DNA of 64,000 bases. Origin: Mesorhizobium sp. SOD10 (GTDB lineage: Bacteria > Pseudomonadota > Alphaproteobacteria > Rhizobiales > Rhizobiaceae). A program made the translations under genes and the position numbers. The notes under the pieces were generated by a model. It saw nothing but the letters and a program-made list of their open reading frames with translations, was not told where the DNA came from and did no database searches. Each line of letters begins with the position of its first letter. The stretch's first letter is position 1. Shown here one piece after another: positions 14,277-22,951 of the stretch. The DNA lies in assembly GCA_000824805.1 (NCBI GenBank), contig CCNA01000003.1:108184-172183 (forward strand). Direction: 5' to 3'.

Positions 14277-16082
14277 TCAGGCGACGAGGCTGTTGGTCAA
14301 TTCGAGTGCCTGACGCTCGAACAGCCGCCGGTAGATGCCGCCGTTCAGCCGGATCAGGTCGTCATGCGAGCCTTCCTCGGCGATACGTCCGCGATCGAAG
14401 ACCAGCAACCGGTCGAGCGCCCGCACCGTCGAGAGCCGGTGCGCGATCACCAGGGTCGTGCGCCCGACCATCAGCCGCTCCATCGCCTTCTGGATCAGCA
14501 CTTCCGATTCCGAATCGAGGCTCGATGTCGCCTCGTCCAGGATCAGGATGCGGGCGTCGGCCAGGAAGGCGCGGGCGATCGCCACGCGCTGGCGCTCGCC
14601 GCCGGACAGTTTCACGCCGCGCTCGCCCACCAGCGTTCCATAGCCCTTGGGCAGGTTGCTGATGAAATCATGCGCGCTGGCGAGCTTGGCCGCATGCTCG
14701 ATCTCGGCCTGGCTGGCGCCGGGCCGGGCATAGGCGATGTTCTCGGCCAGCGACCGGTGGAACAGGATCGGCTCCTGCTGGACGATCGCGATCTGGCTGC
14801 GCAGTGACGCCTGCTCGACTTGCGAGATGTCCTGCCCGTCGATCAGGATCCGCCCGGCATTCACGTCATAGAGCCGCTGGATCAGCTTGACGAAGGTCGT
14901 CTTGCCCGAACCCGAATGCCCCACTAGTCCGATGCGTTCGCCCGCCGCGATATCGACCGAAAAATCGCGGTAGAGCGGCAGAAGGTGATTGCCGTAGTGG
15001 AACGTCACCTTGTCGAAGGCGATGCGTCCATCGGTGATCCGGATCGGCCGAGCGCCGGGCCGGTCCTCGATGCCGAGCGGCTCGGACTGGAAGTCGACCA
15101 GTTCCTCCATGTCGTTGATCGAGCGCTGCAGGTTGCGGATATGCGTGCCGATGTCGCGCAGATAGCCCTGCAGAACGAAGAACGAGGTCAGCACGAACGC
15201 GACATCGCCGGCGCTCGCCTGGCCCCAGGCCCACAGCATGAGGGCAAGACCGATAACCGCCGCCCGCATCACCAGCAGCAGCACCCCTTGCGTGGTGCCG
15301 TTGGCGGTGCCGCGCATCCAGGTGCGGCCGGTGCGCAGGCGCCATTTGGCGACCACGCGCGCCAGCCGCGCTTCCTCGCGGGCCTCCGCGCCGAACCCCT
15401 TGACGACGGCGTTGCAGCTCACCGCGTCCGCGAGCGCGCCGCCCAGCCGCGTGTCCCAGCTGTTGGCGAGTCGCGCGGCGGGCGCGACATAGCCGAGCGA
15501 CAGCATCGCCGTGACGGCGATGAACAGCACCGAGCCGGCCGCCACCACGGCTCCCATCAGCGGCCAGAACCAGCCGAGCAGCAATGTCGATCCGACCAGC
15601 ATGACCACCGATGGCAGAAGCGCGATCAGGATCGTGTCGTTGAGCAGATCCAGCGCCCACATGCCGCGCGTTATCTTGCGCACCGTCGATCCGGCAAAGC
15701 TGTTAGCGTGCCAGTCCGTCGAGAAGCGCTGCACCCGATGGAAGGCATCGGCGGCGATGTCCGACATCATCTTCAGCGTCAGCTCGACGATCCATAAGAA
15801 GGCGGCGTTACGCAGCACGACGCCTGCCAGCGCCAGCGCCATCAGGATCGAGAACGCCAGCATCGCCGCATTCCAGGCGACCTCGTCGGTTCCGGCGCCG
15901 CTGGCGACCGCATCGACCAGGCGGCCGGAATAGAAGGGTGTCAGCACGTCGGCCAGCGTCGAGAGCAGGAATGCGCCCATGATGAGCGCAAGCCGCCGCG
16001 GCTGGCGCCGCCAGTGGCTGAACGTGAAGCCAAGCACGCTGCGAAAGGCGCTCGCGCGCAGATCGATCTTGAAACGAGCCAT
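14277..16082 (-). CDS. ABC exporter, fused permease and ATPase (MsbA/MDR type)
   Basis: The 601-residue protein has an N-terminal transmembrane domain (about residues 20-320, six hydrophobic segments such as LIMGAFLLSTLADVLTPFYS) and a C-terminal nucleotide-binding domain. In the latter are Walker A GHSGSGKTT (about 386), signature LSGGERQ (about 492), Walker B ILILDEATSSLD (about 513) and the H-loop AHRLST. This is the half-transporter organisation of lipid, drug or peptide exporters, acting as a dimer in the inner membrane. Start ATG 16082 is preferred over one six codons earlier. Its long structured leader (16083-16455) with an upstream ORF suggests post-transcriptional control. Confidence 0.9.
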   Translation of the reverse strand: MARFKIDLRASAFRSVLGFTFSHWRRQPRRLALIMGAFLLSTLADVLTPFYSGRLVDAVASGAGTDEVAWNAAMLAFSILMALALAGVVLRNAAFLWIVELTLKMMSDIAADAFHRVQRFSTDWHANSFAGSTVRKITRGMWALDLLNDTILIALLPSVVMLVGSTLLLGWFWPLMGAVVAAGSVLFIAVTAMLSLGYVAPAARLANSWDTRLGGALADAVSCNAVVKGFGAEAREEARLARVVAKWRLRTGRTWMRGTANGTTQGVLLLVMRAAVIGLALMLWAWGQASAGDVAFVLTSFFVLQGYLRDIGTHIRNLQRSINDMEELVDFQSEPLGIEDRPGARPIRITDGRIAFDKVTFHYGNHLLPLYRDFSVDIAAGERIGLVGHSGSGKTTFVKLIQRLYDVNAGRILIDGQDISQVEQASLRSQIAIVQQEPILFHRSLAENIAYARPGASQAEIEHAAKLASAHDFISNLPKGYGTLVGERGVKLSGGERQRVAIARAFLADARILILDEATSSLDSESEVLIQKAMERLMVGRTTLVIAHRLSTVRALDRLLVFDRGRIAEEGSHDDLIRLNGGIYRRLFERQALELTNSLVA

Positions 16083-16455
16083 GATGTCATCCGGGCGCAA
16101 CGAGCCCGGTCCCGGTAAAATCGAATTGGAAAACCCGCATTCCGCGCCTTGCGGCGACCCAAAAGAGCGGGAGGTTCAGTATGGTGGGCCGCCTGCCCTG
16201 AGGCGGCGACCGGCAGCGGCCGATGTCTGTTCTGCGTCCGGCCCTCCGAAAAACCTTCGGAAAGCCCGAGCAGACCTAGGCTTCGCGGCCTCGCATAACG
16301 ATGTCAAATCCTGCCATACGGTCCTCCCGGAAGGGAATCGCGGAGAGGCCCTTATAGGGAGGCATCAGCCGATCGCCAAGCCGGCCGGTCGCCAAAACGA
16401 CATCTGGTCCAAGCACTGAGACGAATTTGCAACAACGGCGGGTTGTGGCCGGGCC
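16083..16455 (-). promoter_or_regulatory. long structured leader of the ABC exporter gene
   Basis: The 373 bases between the GNAT gene and the exporter hold no conventional gene. On the minus strand they contain a 13-codon upstream ORF with a strong ribosome site, then a TCCGAA-GGTTT-TTCGGA hairpin (16261-16245), a larger GC stem in which GGCCGC.TGCC pairs with GGCAGGCGGCC (about 16221-16182), and a CCCGC...GCGGG stem followed by TTTTCC about 45 bases before the start codon. This resembles an attenuator or an independent small RNA. No known riboswitch consensus was recognised. Confidence 0.45.
16276..16317 (-). CDS. 13-residue upstream ORF in the ABC exporter leader
   Basis: ATG at 16317 to TAG at 16276 encodes MAGFDIVMRGREA. 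A GGGAGG ribosome site (16328-16323) stands at the ideal 5-base spacing, stronger than that of the exporter gene itself. Hairpins follow directly after the stop. The arrangement is that of a leader peptide, but the peptide has no obvious run of one amino acid that would show what it senses. Confidence 0.35.
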   Translation of the reverse strand: MAGFDIVMRGREA

Positions 16456-16863
16456 TCAGGCAGCCGGTGAGCGATCCAGTCGCATGTAGCGCCCTTCCGT
16501 CCGGAATCCGAACTTCTGGTAGAGGCTGTGAGCGTCGCTGGTCGTGAGGCTCCAATGAGGAACGGTCTTCATGTCGGGATGGTCGAGGAGGGCCTGCACA
16601 AGCCGTTTGCCGATGCCATGCCCGCGATGCTCCGGCCAGACGATCACGTCGGCGAGATAGGCAAAGACCGTATAGTCGGTGATCGCGCGGGCAAAGCCGA
16701 CCTGCTCGCCGTCAAGATAGGCGCCGGCGCAAAGCGAGTTGTCGAAGGCACGGCGATTGGCCTCGTCGGTGCGCGACGCTCCCCAATAGCTTTGCATGAG
16801 CAGATCGGAGGTCGCCCGGAAATCGATCCGAGACAGGTCGAAACTGATTTCAATGTCCGGCAT
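16456..16863 (-). CDS. GNAT family N-acetyltransferase
   Basis: The 135-residue protein shows the acetyl-CoA-binding core VIVWPEHRGHGIGKRLVQAL (Q/R-x-x-G-x-G/A as RGHGIG, about residues 74-90) and a C-terminal LYQKFGFRTEG strand. Size and motifs fit small cytosolic GNAT enzymes; the acceptor is unknown. It begins 7 bases after the stop of nadE on the same strand, so the two are probably one transcript. No functional link between the two is evident. Confidence 0.9.
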   Translation of the reverse strand: MPDIEISFDLSRIDFRATSDLLMQSYWGASRTDEANRRAFDNSLCAGAYLDGEQVGFARAITDYTVFAYLADVIVWPEHRGHGIGKRLVQALLDHPDMKTVPHWSLTTSDAHSLYQKFGFRTEGRYMRLDRSPAA

Positions 16864-16870
16864 GCGGAGG

Positions 16871-18550
16871 CTAACCGCGGTCCCGGAACCGGTTGGTGAT
16901 CGGGTATCGGCGGTCGCGGCCGAAATTCTTCTTCGTGATCTTTACGCCGGGCGCCGCCTGGCGGCGCTTGTATTCGGCGATGTAGAGCAGGTGCTCGACT
17001 CGCGTCACCGTCGCCCGGTCGTGGCCACGCGCGACGATATCGTCAACGCTCATCTCGTTTTCGACCAGGCATTCCAGGATATCGTCCAGCACCGGATAGG
17101 GCGGCAGCGAATCCTGGTCGGTCTGGTTTTCCCGCAGTTCCGCCGACGGCGCCTTGTCGATGATGTTCTTCGGGATCACCTCGCCGGACGGGCCGAGCGC
17201 GCCCGGCGGCACATGCGCATTGCGCCAGCGCGCGAGCGCATAAACCTGCATCTTGTAGAGATCCTTGATCGGATTGAAGCCGCCATTCATGTCGCCGTAA
17301 AGCGTGGCGTAGCCGACCGACATCTCGCTTTTGTTGCCCGTGGTGACCACCATCGAGCCGAACTTGTTGGAGATTGCCATCAGGATCGTGCCGCGCGCGC
17401 GGCTCTGCAGGTTTTCCTCGGTGATGCCTTCCTGGGTTCCCTCGAAAAGTTGGGTCAGCGCGTGCTTGAAGCCTTCGACCGGCTCGGAGATCGGCACGAT
17501 GTCGTAGCGACAGCCGAGCGCGCGCGCACAATCCTCGGCGTCCTTCAGCGAATCCTTCGACGTATAGCGGTAGGGCATCATCACGGTGCGCAGCCGCTCT
17601 TCGCCCAGCGCGTCGACGGCCAAAGCCGCGCAGATCGCCGAGTCGATGCCGCCGGACAGACCGAGCACCACGTTCTTGAAACCGTTCTTGTTGACGTAAT
17701 CGCGCAGGCCGAGCATGCAGGCCCGGTAGTCCGCCTCTTCCCGCTCCGGGATCTTCGACATCGGGCCTTCCGAGCAGACCCAGCTGTCTCCCTTCCTTTT
17801 CCAGGTGGTGACGTCGACCGCCTCCTCGAACTGGCTCATCTGGAAGGCGAGCGTCTTGTCGGCGCCGATGGCAAACGAGGCGCCGTCGAAGATCAGCTCG
17901 TCCTGGCCGCCGAGCTGGTTGGCGTAGATCATCGGCAGGCCGGCTTCTATGACCTGCCGGATAACGATCTGGTGGCGGACATCGATCTTGGCGCGGTAAT
18001 AGGGTGAGCCATTCGGCACCAGCAGGATCTCGGCGCCGCTTTCAGCCAGGGTCTCGCAGACGGCGATATCGCCCCAGATGTCCTCGCAGATCGGAATGCC
18101 GATGCGCACGCCGCGAAAATTCACTGGACCCTGCAGTTCAGGCCCAGCCTGGAAGACACGCTTCTCGTCGAACTCGCCATAATTGGGCAGATCGAGCTTG
18201 TAGCGCTCGGCGATGATCTTGCCGCCGTCGGCGAAGACGATGGAGTTATGCGTGCCGGTCTTGCGCTTCAGCGGCGTGCCGATGATGACGCCGGGCCCGC
18301 CATCGGCCGTATCTTTCGCGAAATCCTGCGCCGCCTTTTCGCAAGCCTTCAGGAAGGAAGGCTTCAGCACCAGGTCTTCCGGCGGATAGCCGGCGAGGAA
18401 GAGCTCGGTATAGAGCACCAGATCGGCGCCCTGGCGCGCCGCGTCCGCCCTCGCCTCGCGCGCTTTGGCCAGATTGCCGGCGACGTCGCCGACGGTTGGG
18501 TTGAGCTGGGCGACGGCGATGCGCAGGATATCGGGAGCGGTCTGGGTCAT
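16871..18550 (-). CDS. nadE: glutamine-dependent NAD+ synthetase
   Basis: The 559-residue two-domain enzyme converts deamido-NAD+ to NAD+ with glutamine as nitrogen donor. The N-terminal nitrilase-like glutaminase has Glu49 (LYTELFLAGY), a Lys near residue 121 (GEFDEKRVF) and a Cys near 156 (GIPICEDIW), the E-K-C triad. The C-terminal synthetase has the PP-loop LGLSGGIDSA near residue 290-300. Start ATG 18550 (MTQTAPDIL) matches the family N-terminus; 18 residues upstream in frame are not conserved in type. It leads a two-gene unit with the GNAT gene. Confidence 0.96.
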   Translation of the reverse strand: MTQTAPDILRIAVAQLNPTVGDVAGNLAKAREARADAARQGADLVLYTELFLAGYPPEDLVLKPSFLKACEKAAQDFAKDTADGGPGVIIGTPLKRKTGTHNSIVFADGGKIIAERYKLDLPNYGEFDEKRVFQAGPELQGPVNFRGVRIGIPICEDIWGDIAVCETLAESGAEILLVPNGSPYYRAKIDVRHQIVIRQVIEAGLPMIYANQLGGQDELIFDGASFAIGADKTLAFQMSQFEEAVDVTTWKRKGDSWVCSEGPMSKIPEREEADYRACMLGLRDYVNKNGFKNVVLGLSGGIDSAICAALAVDALGEERLRTVMMPYRYTSKDSLKDAEDCARALGCRYDIVPISEPVEGFKHALTQLFEGTQEGITEENLQSRARGTILMAISNKFGSMVVTTGNKSEMSVGYATLYGDMNGGFNPIKDLYKMQVYALARWRNAHVPPGALGPSGEVIPKNIIDKAPSAELRENQTDQDSLPPYPVLDDILECLVENEMSVDDIVARGHDRATVTRVEHLLYIAEYKRRQAAPGVKITKKNFGRDRRYPITNRFRDRG

Positions 18551-18663
18551 GGAACGGATGTAGCGTGGCTCAAATCGCCCCGCAATGGCGTTTGGTTGTA
18601 CCAAATAGGATCGATCGAAGATCGTATCAGGGCTGATCCGCAGAGCCGATCAGTCCTGATCAC

Positions 18664-19377
18664 CTAGTCGCCCATATACTCGCGCAACGCCTCCGCCGAG
18701 CGGTTCTCGCCGATCGACATCGCCAGAATGCGCGAGATGTGGCGGCGCGGCAGGCCGGTCTCGGCCGACCATCGGTTGATCTGCGCCTGGATCTTGTCGA
18801 GGTCCCGCTTCGAGGTCGGGTTCTCGGCGATATCGAGGCCGGCATCGCGCAAGGCCGCCGCCATGTCGGTCGAGACGACGAACGTGTCCCATTCCAGCCA
18901 GCGCAGGAAATACTGGCCGGTGTTGCCGCCGAGCCGGCTGCCATGCTTGGCGAGATAGGCGGTCAGGCCGACCTGATCGTCCGCCGGCCAGCCGGCTATG
19001 AATTTGCCGAAGCTGCCATGTTCCTTCGAGACGCGATCGACGAAAGCGGCGTTGTCGCGCACCGACTTGATCTTCTGCGGGTTGCGCACGATGCGGCTGT
19101 CGGAGGCCAGCTCGTGCCAGAAATCATCCGGCTGGAACAAAAGCCGCTTCGGCTCGAAGCCGAGGAACGCTTCCTCGAAACCGGGCCATTTCTCTTCGAT
19201 GACGCGCCATACGAATCCTGCGGCGAAAATGCGCTCGGCCATGGTGGAGAGAATGCGGTCGTCGGGGATTTTCGCCACCGCCGCATTGTCCGGCGCCGGA
19301 CCAAGCAGCGGAGCAAGCACCGCCTCGCCGCCCTTGCGCTTTGCCGCCCGAGCGTGGATTTTCTGGAAATCGAGCAT
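18664..19377 (-). CDS. DNA-3-methyladenine glycosylase I-like protein
   Basis: The roughly 237-residue protein follows the Tag-family layout: MLDFQKIHARAAKRKGG, then IFAAGFVWRVIEEKWPGFEEAF and FLRWLEWDTFVVSTDMA. Tag enzymes remove 3-methyladenine from DNA in base excision repair. The match is to a divergent alphaproteobacterial branch; the zinc-binding Cys/His set of E. coli Tag is not obvious, so activity is less certain than fold. Two adjacent ATGs at 19380 and 19377 follow GAGG; 19377 gives the better spacing. It is divergent from the DUF1003 gene. Confidence 0.75.
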   Translation of the reverse strand: MLDFQKIHARAAKRKGGEAVLAPLLGPAPDNAAVAKIPDDRILSTMAERIFAAGFVWRVIEEKWPGFEEAFLGFEPKRLLFQPDDFWHELASDSRIVRNPQKIKSVRDNAAFVDRVSKEHGSFGKFIAGWPADDQVGLTAYLAKHGSRLGGNTGQYFLRWLEWDTFVVSTDMAAALRDAGLDIAENPTSKRDLDKIQAQINRWSAETGLPRRHISRILAMSIGENRSAEALREYMGD

Positions 19378-19469
19378 CATCGTCCTCGCCTGTTCGCCGC
19401 AATCTAGCACTTCACGTCCGGCCCGGCAGCCTCTACGTCTATCGACGCCCCGCGCGAAGGAGAAGACAG

Positions 19470-20033
19470 ATGAGCAAGATCGTCGAGGACGTGGCGAACC
19501 GCCTGCTCAAGCGAAAGCCGGAAGGTTTCGGTCCGCTCGAGAGCCGCGTGCTGCAGTCGACGCTCGAGCGCACCACCATCACGCGCGATACCAACAAGGC
19601 CGTCGCTTTCCACGAGACCTATGGCGACAGGATCGCCGACACCATCGCCAGGATCGGCGGCTCCTGGTCGTTCATCCTTGGCTTCCTGGCCTTTCTCGCC
19701 ATTTGGACCGTCGGCAATGCCTGGCTGCTCACGCGCGACGCTTTCGACCCCTACCCTTTCATCTTCCTCAACCTGGTGCTTTCGATGCTGGCGGCGATCC
19801 AGGCGCCGGTGATCATGATGTCACAGAACCGCCAGACCGAGCGCGACCGCATCGACGCAGCGCATGACTACGAGGTCAATCTGAAGGCCGAGATCGAGAT
19901 CATGGCCCTGCATGAGAAACTCGACGAGCTGCGCCACAGCGAGATTATTGGCATGAGGGAAGAGATCCTGCGCATGGCCGAGCTGATCAGGCGTATCGAC
20001 GAGAAGCTGTCGGCGCGGTCCGCAACGGAATGA
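19470..20033 (+). CDS. DUF1003 membrane protein
   Basis: The 187-residue protein starts MSKIVEDVANRLLKRKPEGF. Two hydrophobic segments (WSFILGFLAFLAIWTVGNAW and PFIFLNLVLSMLAAIQAPVIMM) are separated by a short loop, followed by MSQNRQTERDRIDAAHDYEVN and a long C-terminal coiled coil. This is the DUF1003 family; function is not established. The start follows the family N-terminus. The stop overlaps the ATG of the DedA gene (ATGA), so the two are translated together in the inner membrane. Confidence 0.88.
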   Translation: MSKIVEDVANRLLKRKPEGFGPLESRVLQSTLERTTITRDTNKAVAFHETYGDRIADTIARIGGSWSFILGFLAFLAIWTVGNAWLLTRDAFDPYPFIFLNLVLSMLAAIQAPVIMMSQNRQTERDRIDAAHDYEVNLKAEIEIMALHEKLDELRHSEIIGMREEILRMAELIRRIDEKLSARSATE

Positions 20034-20629
20034 GCGAGACCATCCACCATCTCATCGAGCAATACGGGCTGATCGCGGTCTTCCTGGGTTGCGTCGCCGA
20101 AGGCGAAAGCGCTGCCATCCTTGGCGGCTTCTTCGCCCATCAGCATGTCTTCGTGCTGTGGCAGACTTTCCTCGCGGCCTTTCTCGGCGCCTTCGCCGGC
20201 GACACCTTCTTCTTCACCCTGGGGCGCAGCTTCGCCGAACATCGCTATGTGAGAAGGTTGCGCAGGCGTCCAGGCTTCAGCCGCGCCTACCGCCTGCTCA
20301 ACACCCATCCCAACATCTTCGTGCTGACCAACCGCTATATCTACGGCATGCGCCTGGTCGGCGGCATCGCCGCCGGCCTGTCGACCGTGTCCGTGCCGCG
20401 TTTTGTCATCCTGAATGCCATCTCGTCCGCGGTCTGGGCGGCTCTGTTCAGCGGCATCGGCTATGTCTTCGGCCTGGGCGCGGAGGAAATGGTGGGCCAG
20501 GCGTTCGCACGCCATGAGCGCCTGCTCATTGCCGTCGGCGTCGGCATCGTCGTCGCCGTTGCCGCCTGGTTGGTAGGCCATCACTTCGCAAAGCGTGAGC
20601 GCGCCAGGGAAGACCGGGCAGGATCGTGA
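20030..20629 (+). CDS. DedA family membrane protein
   Basis: The 199-residue protein has the DedA/SNARE-associated domain: an N-terminal re-entrant-like segment (LIAVFLGCVAEGESAAILGG), then GDTFFFTLGR, the NRYIYGMRLVGGIAAG segment with the family arginine, and C-terminal membrane helices. DedA proteins act in membrane homeostasis, with some members shown to flip undecaprenyl phosphate or phospholipids. The key acidic residue in the first segment (AEGE) is present. It overlaps DUF1003 by 4 bases. The last residues are basic and cytoplasmic. It converges on dgkA. Confidence 0.9.
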   Translation: MSETIHHLIEQYGLIAVFLGCVAEGESAAILGGFFAHQHVFVLWQTFLAAFLGAFAGDTFFFTLGRSFAEHRYVRRLRRRPGFSRAYRLLNTHPNIFVLTNRYIYGMRLVGGIAAGLSTVSVPRFVILNAISSAVWAALFSGIGYVFGLGAEEMVGQAFARHERLLIAVGVGIVVAVAAWLVGHHFAKRERAREDRAGS

Positions 20630-20641
20630 TCGATCGCGCGA

Positions 20642-21001
20642 TCAGATCGGCGCGCCGGTAAGGCGCTCGATCAAGGCAATGGCCCAGACGCCGCCGGCGA
20701 TCACGATCGAAATCAGCACGGCCAGCGAACCGCAATCCTTGGCGAGCTGGATGTCGATGTGGAATTCGCGCGAGATCGCGTCACAGGCCGCCTCGATGCC
20801 GGTGTTGAGCACTTCGACCATGATCAGCAGCAGCACGGCGCCGATCAGCAGGGCGTAGCCGCGCCAGGAGACCGAGATGAACCAGCCGGCCGGCAGGGCG
20901 AGCGCAAGCAGCATCAGCTCCTGCTGGAATGCCTTCTCGTGTGCGGCGAGCTTGCGGAAGGCCCGCACCGAATTGATGAAAGCGTCGATCAGCCGCTGCA
21001 T
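20642..21001 (-). CDS. dgkA: diacylglycerol kinase
   Basis: The 119-residue, three-span inner-membrane enzyme phosphorylates diacylglycerol to phosphatidic acid for lipid recycling. Family motifs are visible: the amphipathic HEKAFQQE segment near residues 21-28 and VEVLNTGIEAACD near 62-74, followed by AKDCGSLAVLIS. Both catalytic-region Glu residues are present. Length matches DgkA. No strong ribosome site was seen before ATG 21001. The neighbouring DedA gene is convergent with 12 bases between stops. Confidence 0.93.
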   Translation of the reverse strand: MQRLIDAFINSVRAFRKLAAHEKAFQQELMLLALALPAGWFISVSWRGYALLIGAVLLLIMVEVLNTGIEAACDAISREFHIDIQLAKDCGSLAVLISIVIAGGVWAIALIERLTGAPI

Positions 21002-21078
21002 GCCCAGCCCCGTTTCGAATCACCGTCAGGGGATATCGCAACGACCGGATCAAGGGAATAAGGCAGCCGTGGCAAAAA

Positions 21079-21498
21079 TCATTCGTCCGCGACCTTTATC
21101 GAAGGTGTCGACTTCTCGAACTGGGGCAGTCCATCGTCGATCGAATAATAATCGCCCTTGTCGCCGACGAAGATATGGCACTCGCCCTGCAGGCTCGTCG
21201 GTTCGTCGAAAGACCCGGCCAGAACCGATACATATGCGTTGTCCCTCGGCTTCCAGAACAGCGCCGATCCACACGTCCTGCAAAAGCCGCGCCTGGCAAA
21301 AGGGGAAGCTTCGTACCAAGTGAGGTTTTCCGCCCCGGTAATCGCGATATTGGCATCTGGAACATTGGTCGCGGCGTAGAAATGCCCACTCTGCTTGCGG
21401 CACTGCGAGCAGTGGCAATAGACGACGCCGCGTAATTGCCCGCTCGTCCTGAAACGCACTGCCCCGCACAGGCACGATCCGCTATGGTTGTCGTCCAT
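21079..21498 (-). CDS. GFA-domain protein (glutathione-dependent formaldehyde-activating-like)
   Basis: The 139-residue protein has the Cys pattern of the GFA/CENP-V fold: CLC at residues 9-11, CHCSQC at 28-33 and CRTC at 73-76, forming two zinc sites. The GFA enzyme itself binds formaldehyde-glutathione adducts, but most paralogues have unknown roles. No operon partner. A GGAGG site stands a short distance upstream of ATG 21498. The N-terminus MDDNHSGSC is typical. Confidence 0.9.
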   Translation of the reverse strand: MDDNHSGSCLCGAVRFRTSGQLRGVVYCHCSQCRKQSGHFYAATNVPDANIAITGAENLTWYEASPFARRGFCRTCGSALFWKPRDNAYVSVLAGSFDEPTSLQGECHIFVGDKGDYYSIDDGLPQFEKSTPSIKVADE

Positions 21499-21817
21499 TC
21501 CGGCCTCCTCCGACCATCTGCCCGTCCATTGCCGGGTAGAATTTCAGGTTTGAAATGGCCGGGCGCAGGCAAATGCGACACCGAAGCGACGTGTTTCAAA
21601 AGCCGAGCTAGACGGCTCTCTACATCCTGCGGTAGCAGAGACATCGAGGAAATGCAGGCTATTAAGGAAACTTTAGCGCAACTGCATCTATGATTCCTGC
21701 AAGCGAAGGTCGTGTTGGGGACGCGCCGTCGCATTTAGGTTCCGATTCAAATCCCCGCATGCGCGACACCCGGCGGTGGCAGGTCTCCGGTCGCACTGAA
21801 GGGATAGTGAACAGAAC
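21499..21817. other. intergenic region upstream of the diguanylate cyclase gene
   Basis: No coding frame with support was seen in these 319 bases. They separate the divergent GFA and GGDEF genes and should hold both promoters. No clear operator symmetry or known regulatory site was recognised. Confidence 0.5.
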
Positions 21818-22888
21818 ATGCAGCCGGCAGCCGTTCCGACCGACAGGAATACCGACATCGCCAGCACCGTCGTGGCGACGATGCGTCAGCTCGGCGTGCT
21901 CGGACTGCCGCGCAATTACGAAATCTTCTACGAGGCGCTCAGCGGCAGCAATCACGAGCTCAGCCTCGCCGTCGTCTCGTTGAGCAACCGCCCGACCCAG
22001 GAGGACCTCGACGGCATCGGGCGCACCTTCTTCCCCCAGCATCACGGTCCGGCCATCGTCGAGCACGCCCGCGAGATGGTCGCCAACGAGCTCGAGGAAA
22101 TCGCCGCGCTGTTGCGCAGCGAGCGTTCGCATATCGAAAAATATGGCCGTATTCTCGATGAGACCTCGGTTGGCCTGAGCAACCGCAGCCTGCTTTCGCA
22201 GGAAATCCTCCAGAAGATCGCCGGGGCCATGTCTGCCGCCACCAGCTCGACGATCGACCATGGCCGCCAGATCGCAAGCACGCTCAGCGAAAAGACGGCC
22301 GAGCTCGAAAGCGTCAAGTCGAAGCTCGAAGAATACAAGCGGCTTGCCGACACCGACCCGCTCACGCACCTGTGGAACCGTCGCGCTTTCGACAAAGAGA
22401 TCACCCGGATCTACAACAGCAATCGCGGCATCCTGTTCAACGCCTTGATCCTTGCCGATATCGATCATTTCAAGGACATCAACGACCGCTACGGCCACCC
22501 GGTCGGCGACAGGATCCTGCAGATCATCGCCGAGATCTTCCAGTCCAGCGTCCGTTCCGACATGTTCGTTGCGCGCACCGGTGGCGAGGAGTTCGCGTTT
22601 ATCGTCGAGGGCGCCAGCGAGGACGCCACATACGAGATTGCCGAGCGCATCCGCGTGCTGATCGAGCATACCCCGTTCACCAGCAGCCAGACCGGCATGA
22701 ACTACGGCGCCGTTACCGTGTCGCTGGGCATCTGCATGGCCTCGGAGGCGGAAAACCCCGACGATCTCTATGCCAAAGCGGACCGGGCGCTTTATCGCTC
22801 CAAGGTCGGTGGCCGCAACCGGGTGACGAAGCACTCGGCCATGGCCGGCCGCGCCGGCAAAGGCTGGCTGCTTTACAAGAAAGATTGA
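21818..22888 (+). CDS. diguanylate cyclase with N-terminal helical region
   Basis: The 356-residue protein has a C-terminal GGDEF domain with an intact GGEEF motif at about residues 255-259, preceded by DPLTHLWNRRAF and ADIDHFKDINDRYGHPVGD. It should make cyclic di-GMP from GTP. The RxxD inhibitory site is not present at the usual place (VRSDMFVARTGGEEF has Val instead of Arg), so product inhibition may be absent. Residues 1-185 are soluble and helical, with coiled-coil-like stretches (SEKTAELESVKSKLEEYKR), a possible dimerising input region. There are no membrane helices. The gene is followed closely by a toxin-antitoxin pair. Confidence 0.92.
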   Translation: MQPAAVPTDRNTDIASTVVATMRQLGVLGLPRNYEIFYEALSGSNHELSLAVVSLSNRPTQEDLDGIGRTFFPQHHGPAIVEHAREMVANELEEIAALLRSERSHIEKYGRILDETSVGLSNRSLLSQEILQKIAGAMSAATSSTIDHGRQIASTLSEKTAELESVKSKLEEYKRLADTDPLTHLWNRRAFDKEITRIYNSNRGILFNALILADIDHFKDINDRYGHPVGDRILQIIAEIFQSSVRSDMFVARTGGEEFAFIVEGASEDATYEIAERIRVLIEHTPFTSSQTGMNYGAVTVSLGICMASEAENPDDLYAKADRALYRSKVGGRNRVTKHSAMAGRAGKGWLLYKKD

Positions 22889-22912
22889 CACTGCCCTTTC
22901 CAGAAGAATTTT

Positions 22913-22932
22913 TGTGGACTATATTTTCCACA
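22913..22932. promoter_or_regulatory. palindromic operator of the toxin-antitoxin operon
   Basis: TGTGGA (22913-22918) and TCCACA (22927-22932) flank an AT-rich centre that includes TATATT, a likely -10 box, with TTTCCA 17 bases upstream as a weak -35. The palindrome lies 20 bases before the antitoxin ATG. Antitoxins of this family bind such sites to repress their own operon; here that is inference from position. Confidence 0.6.
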
Positions 22933-22951
22933 GAAATGAAAGGGTGCGCTC

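Noticed and set aside
16140..16320. SRP RNA, 6S RNA or a known riboswitch in the ABC exporter leader
   Set aside because: The conserved cores I know (for example GGAAGCAGCC of 4.5S RNA, TPP and cobalamin cores) are absent.
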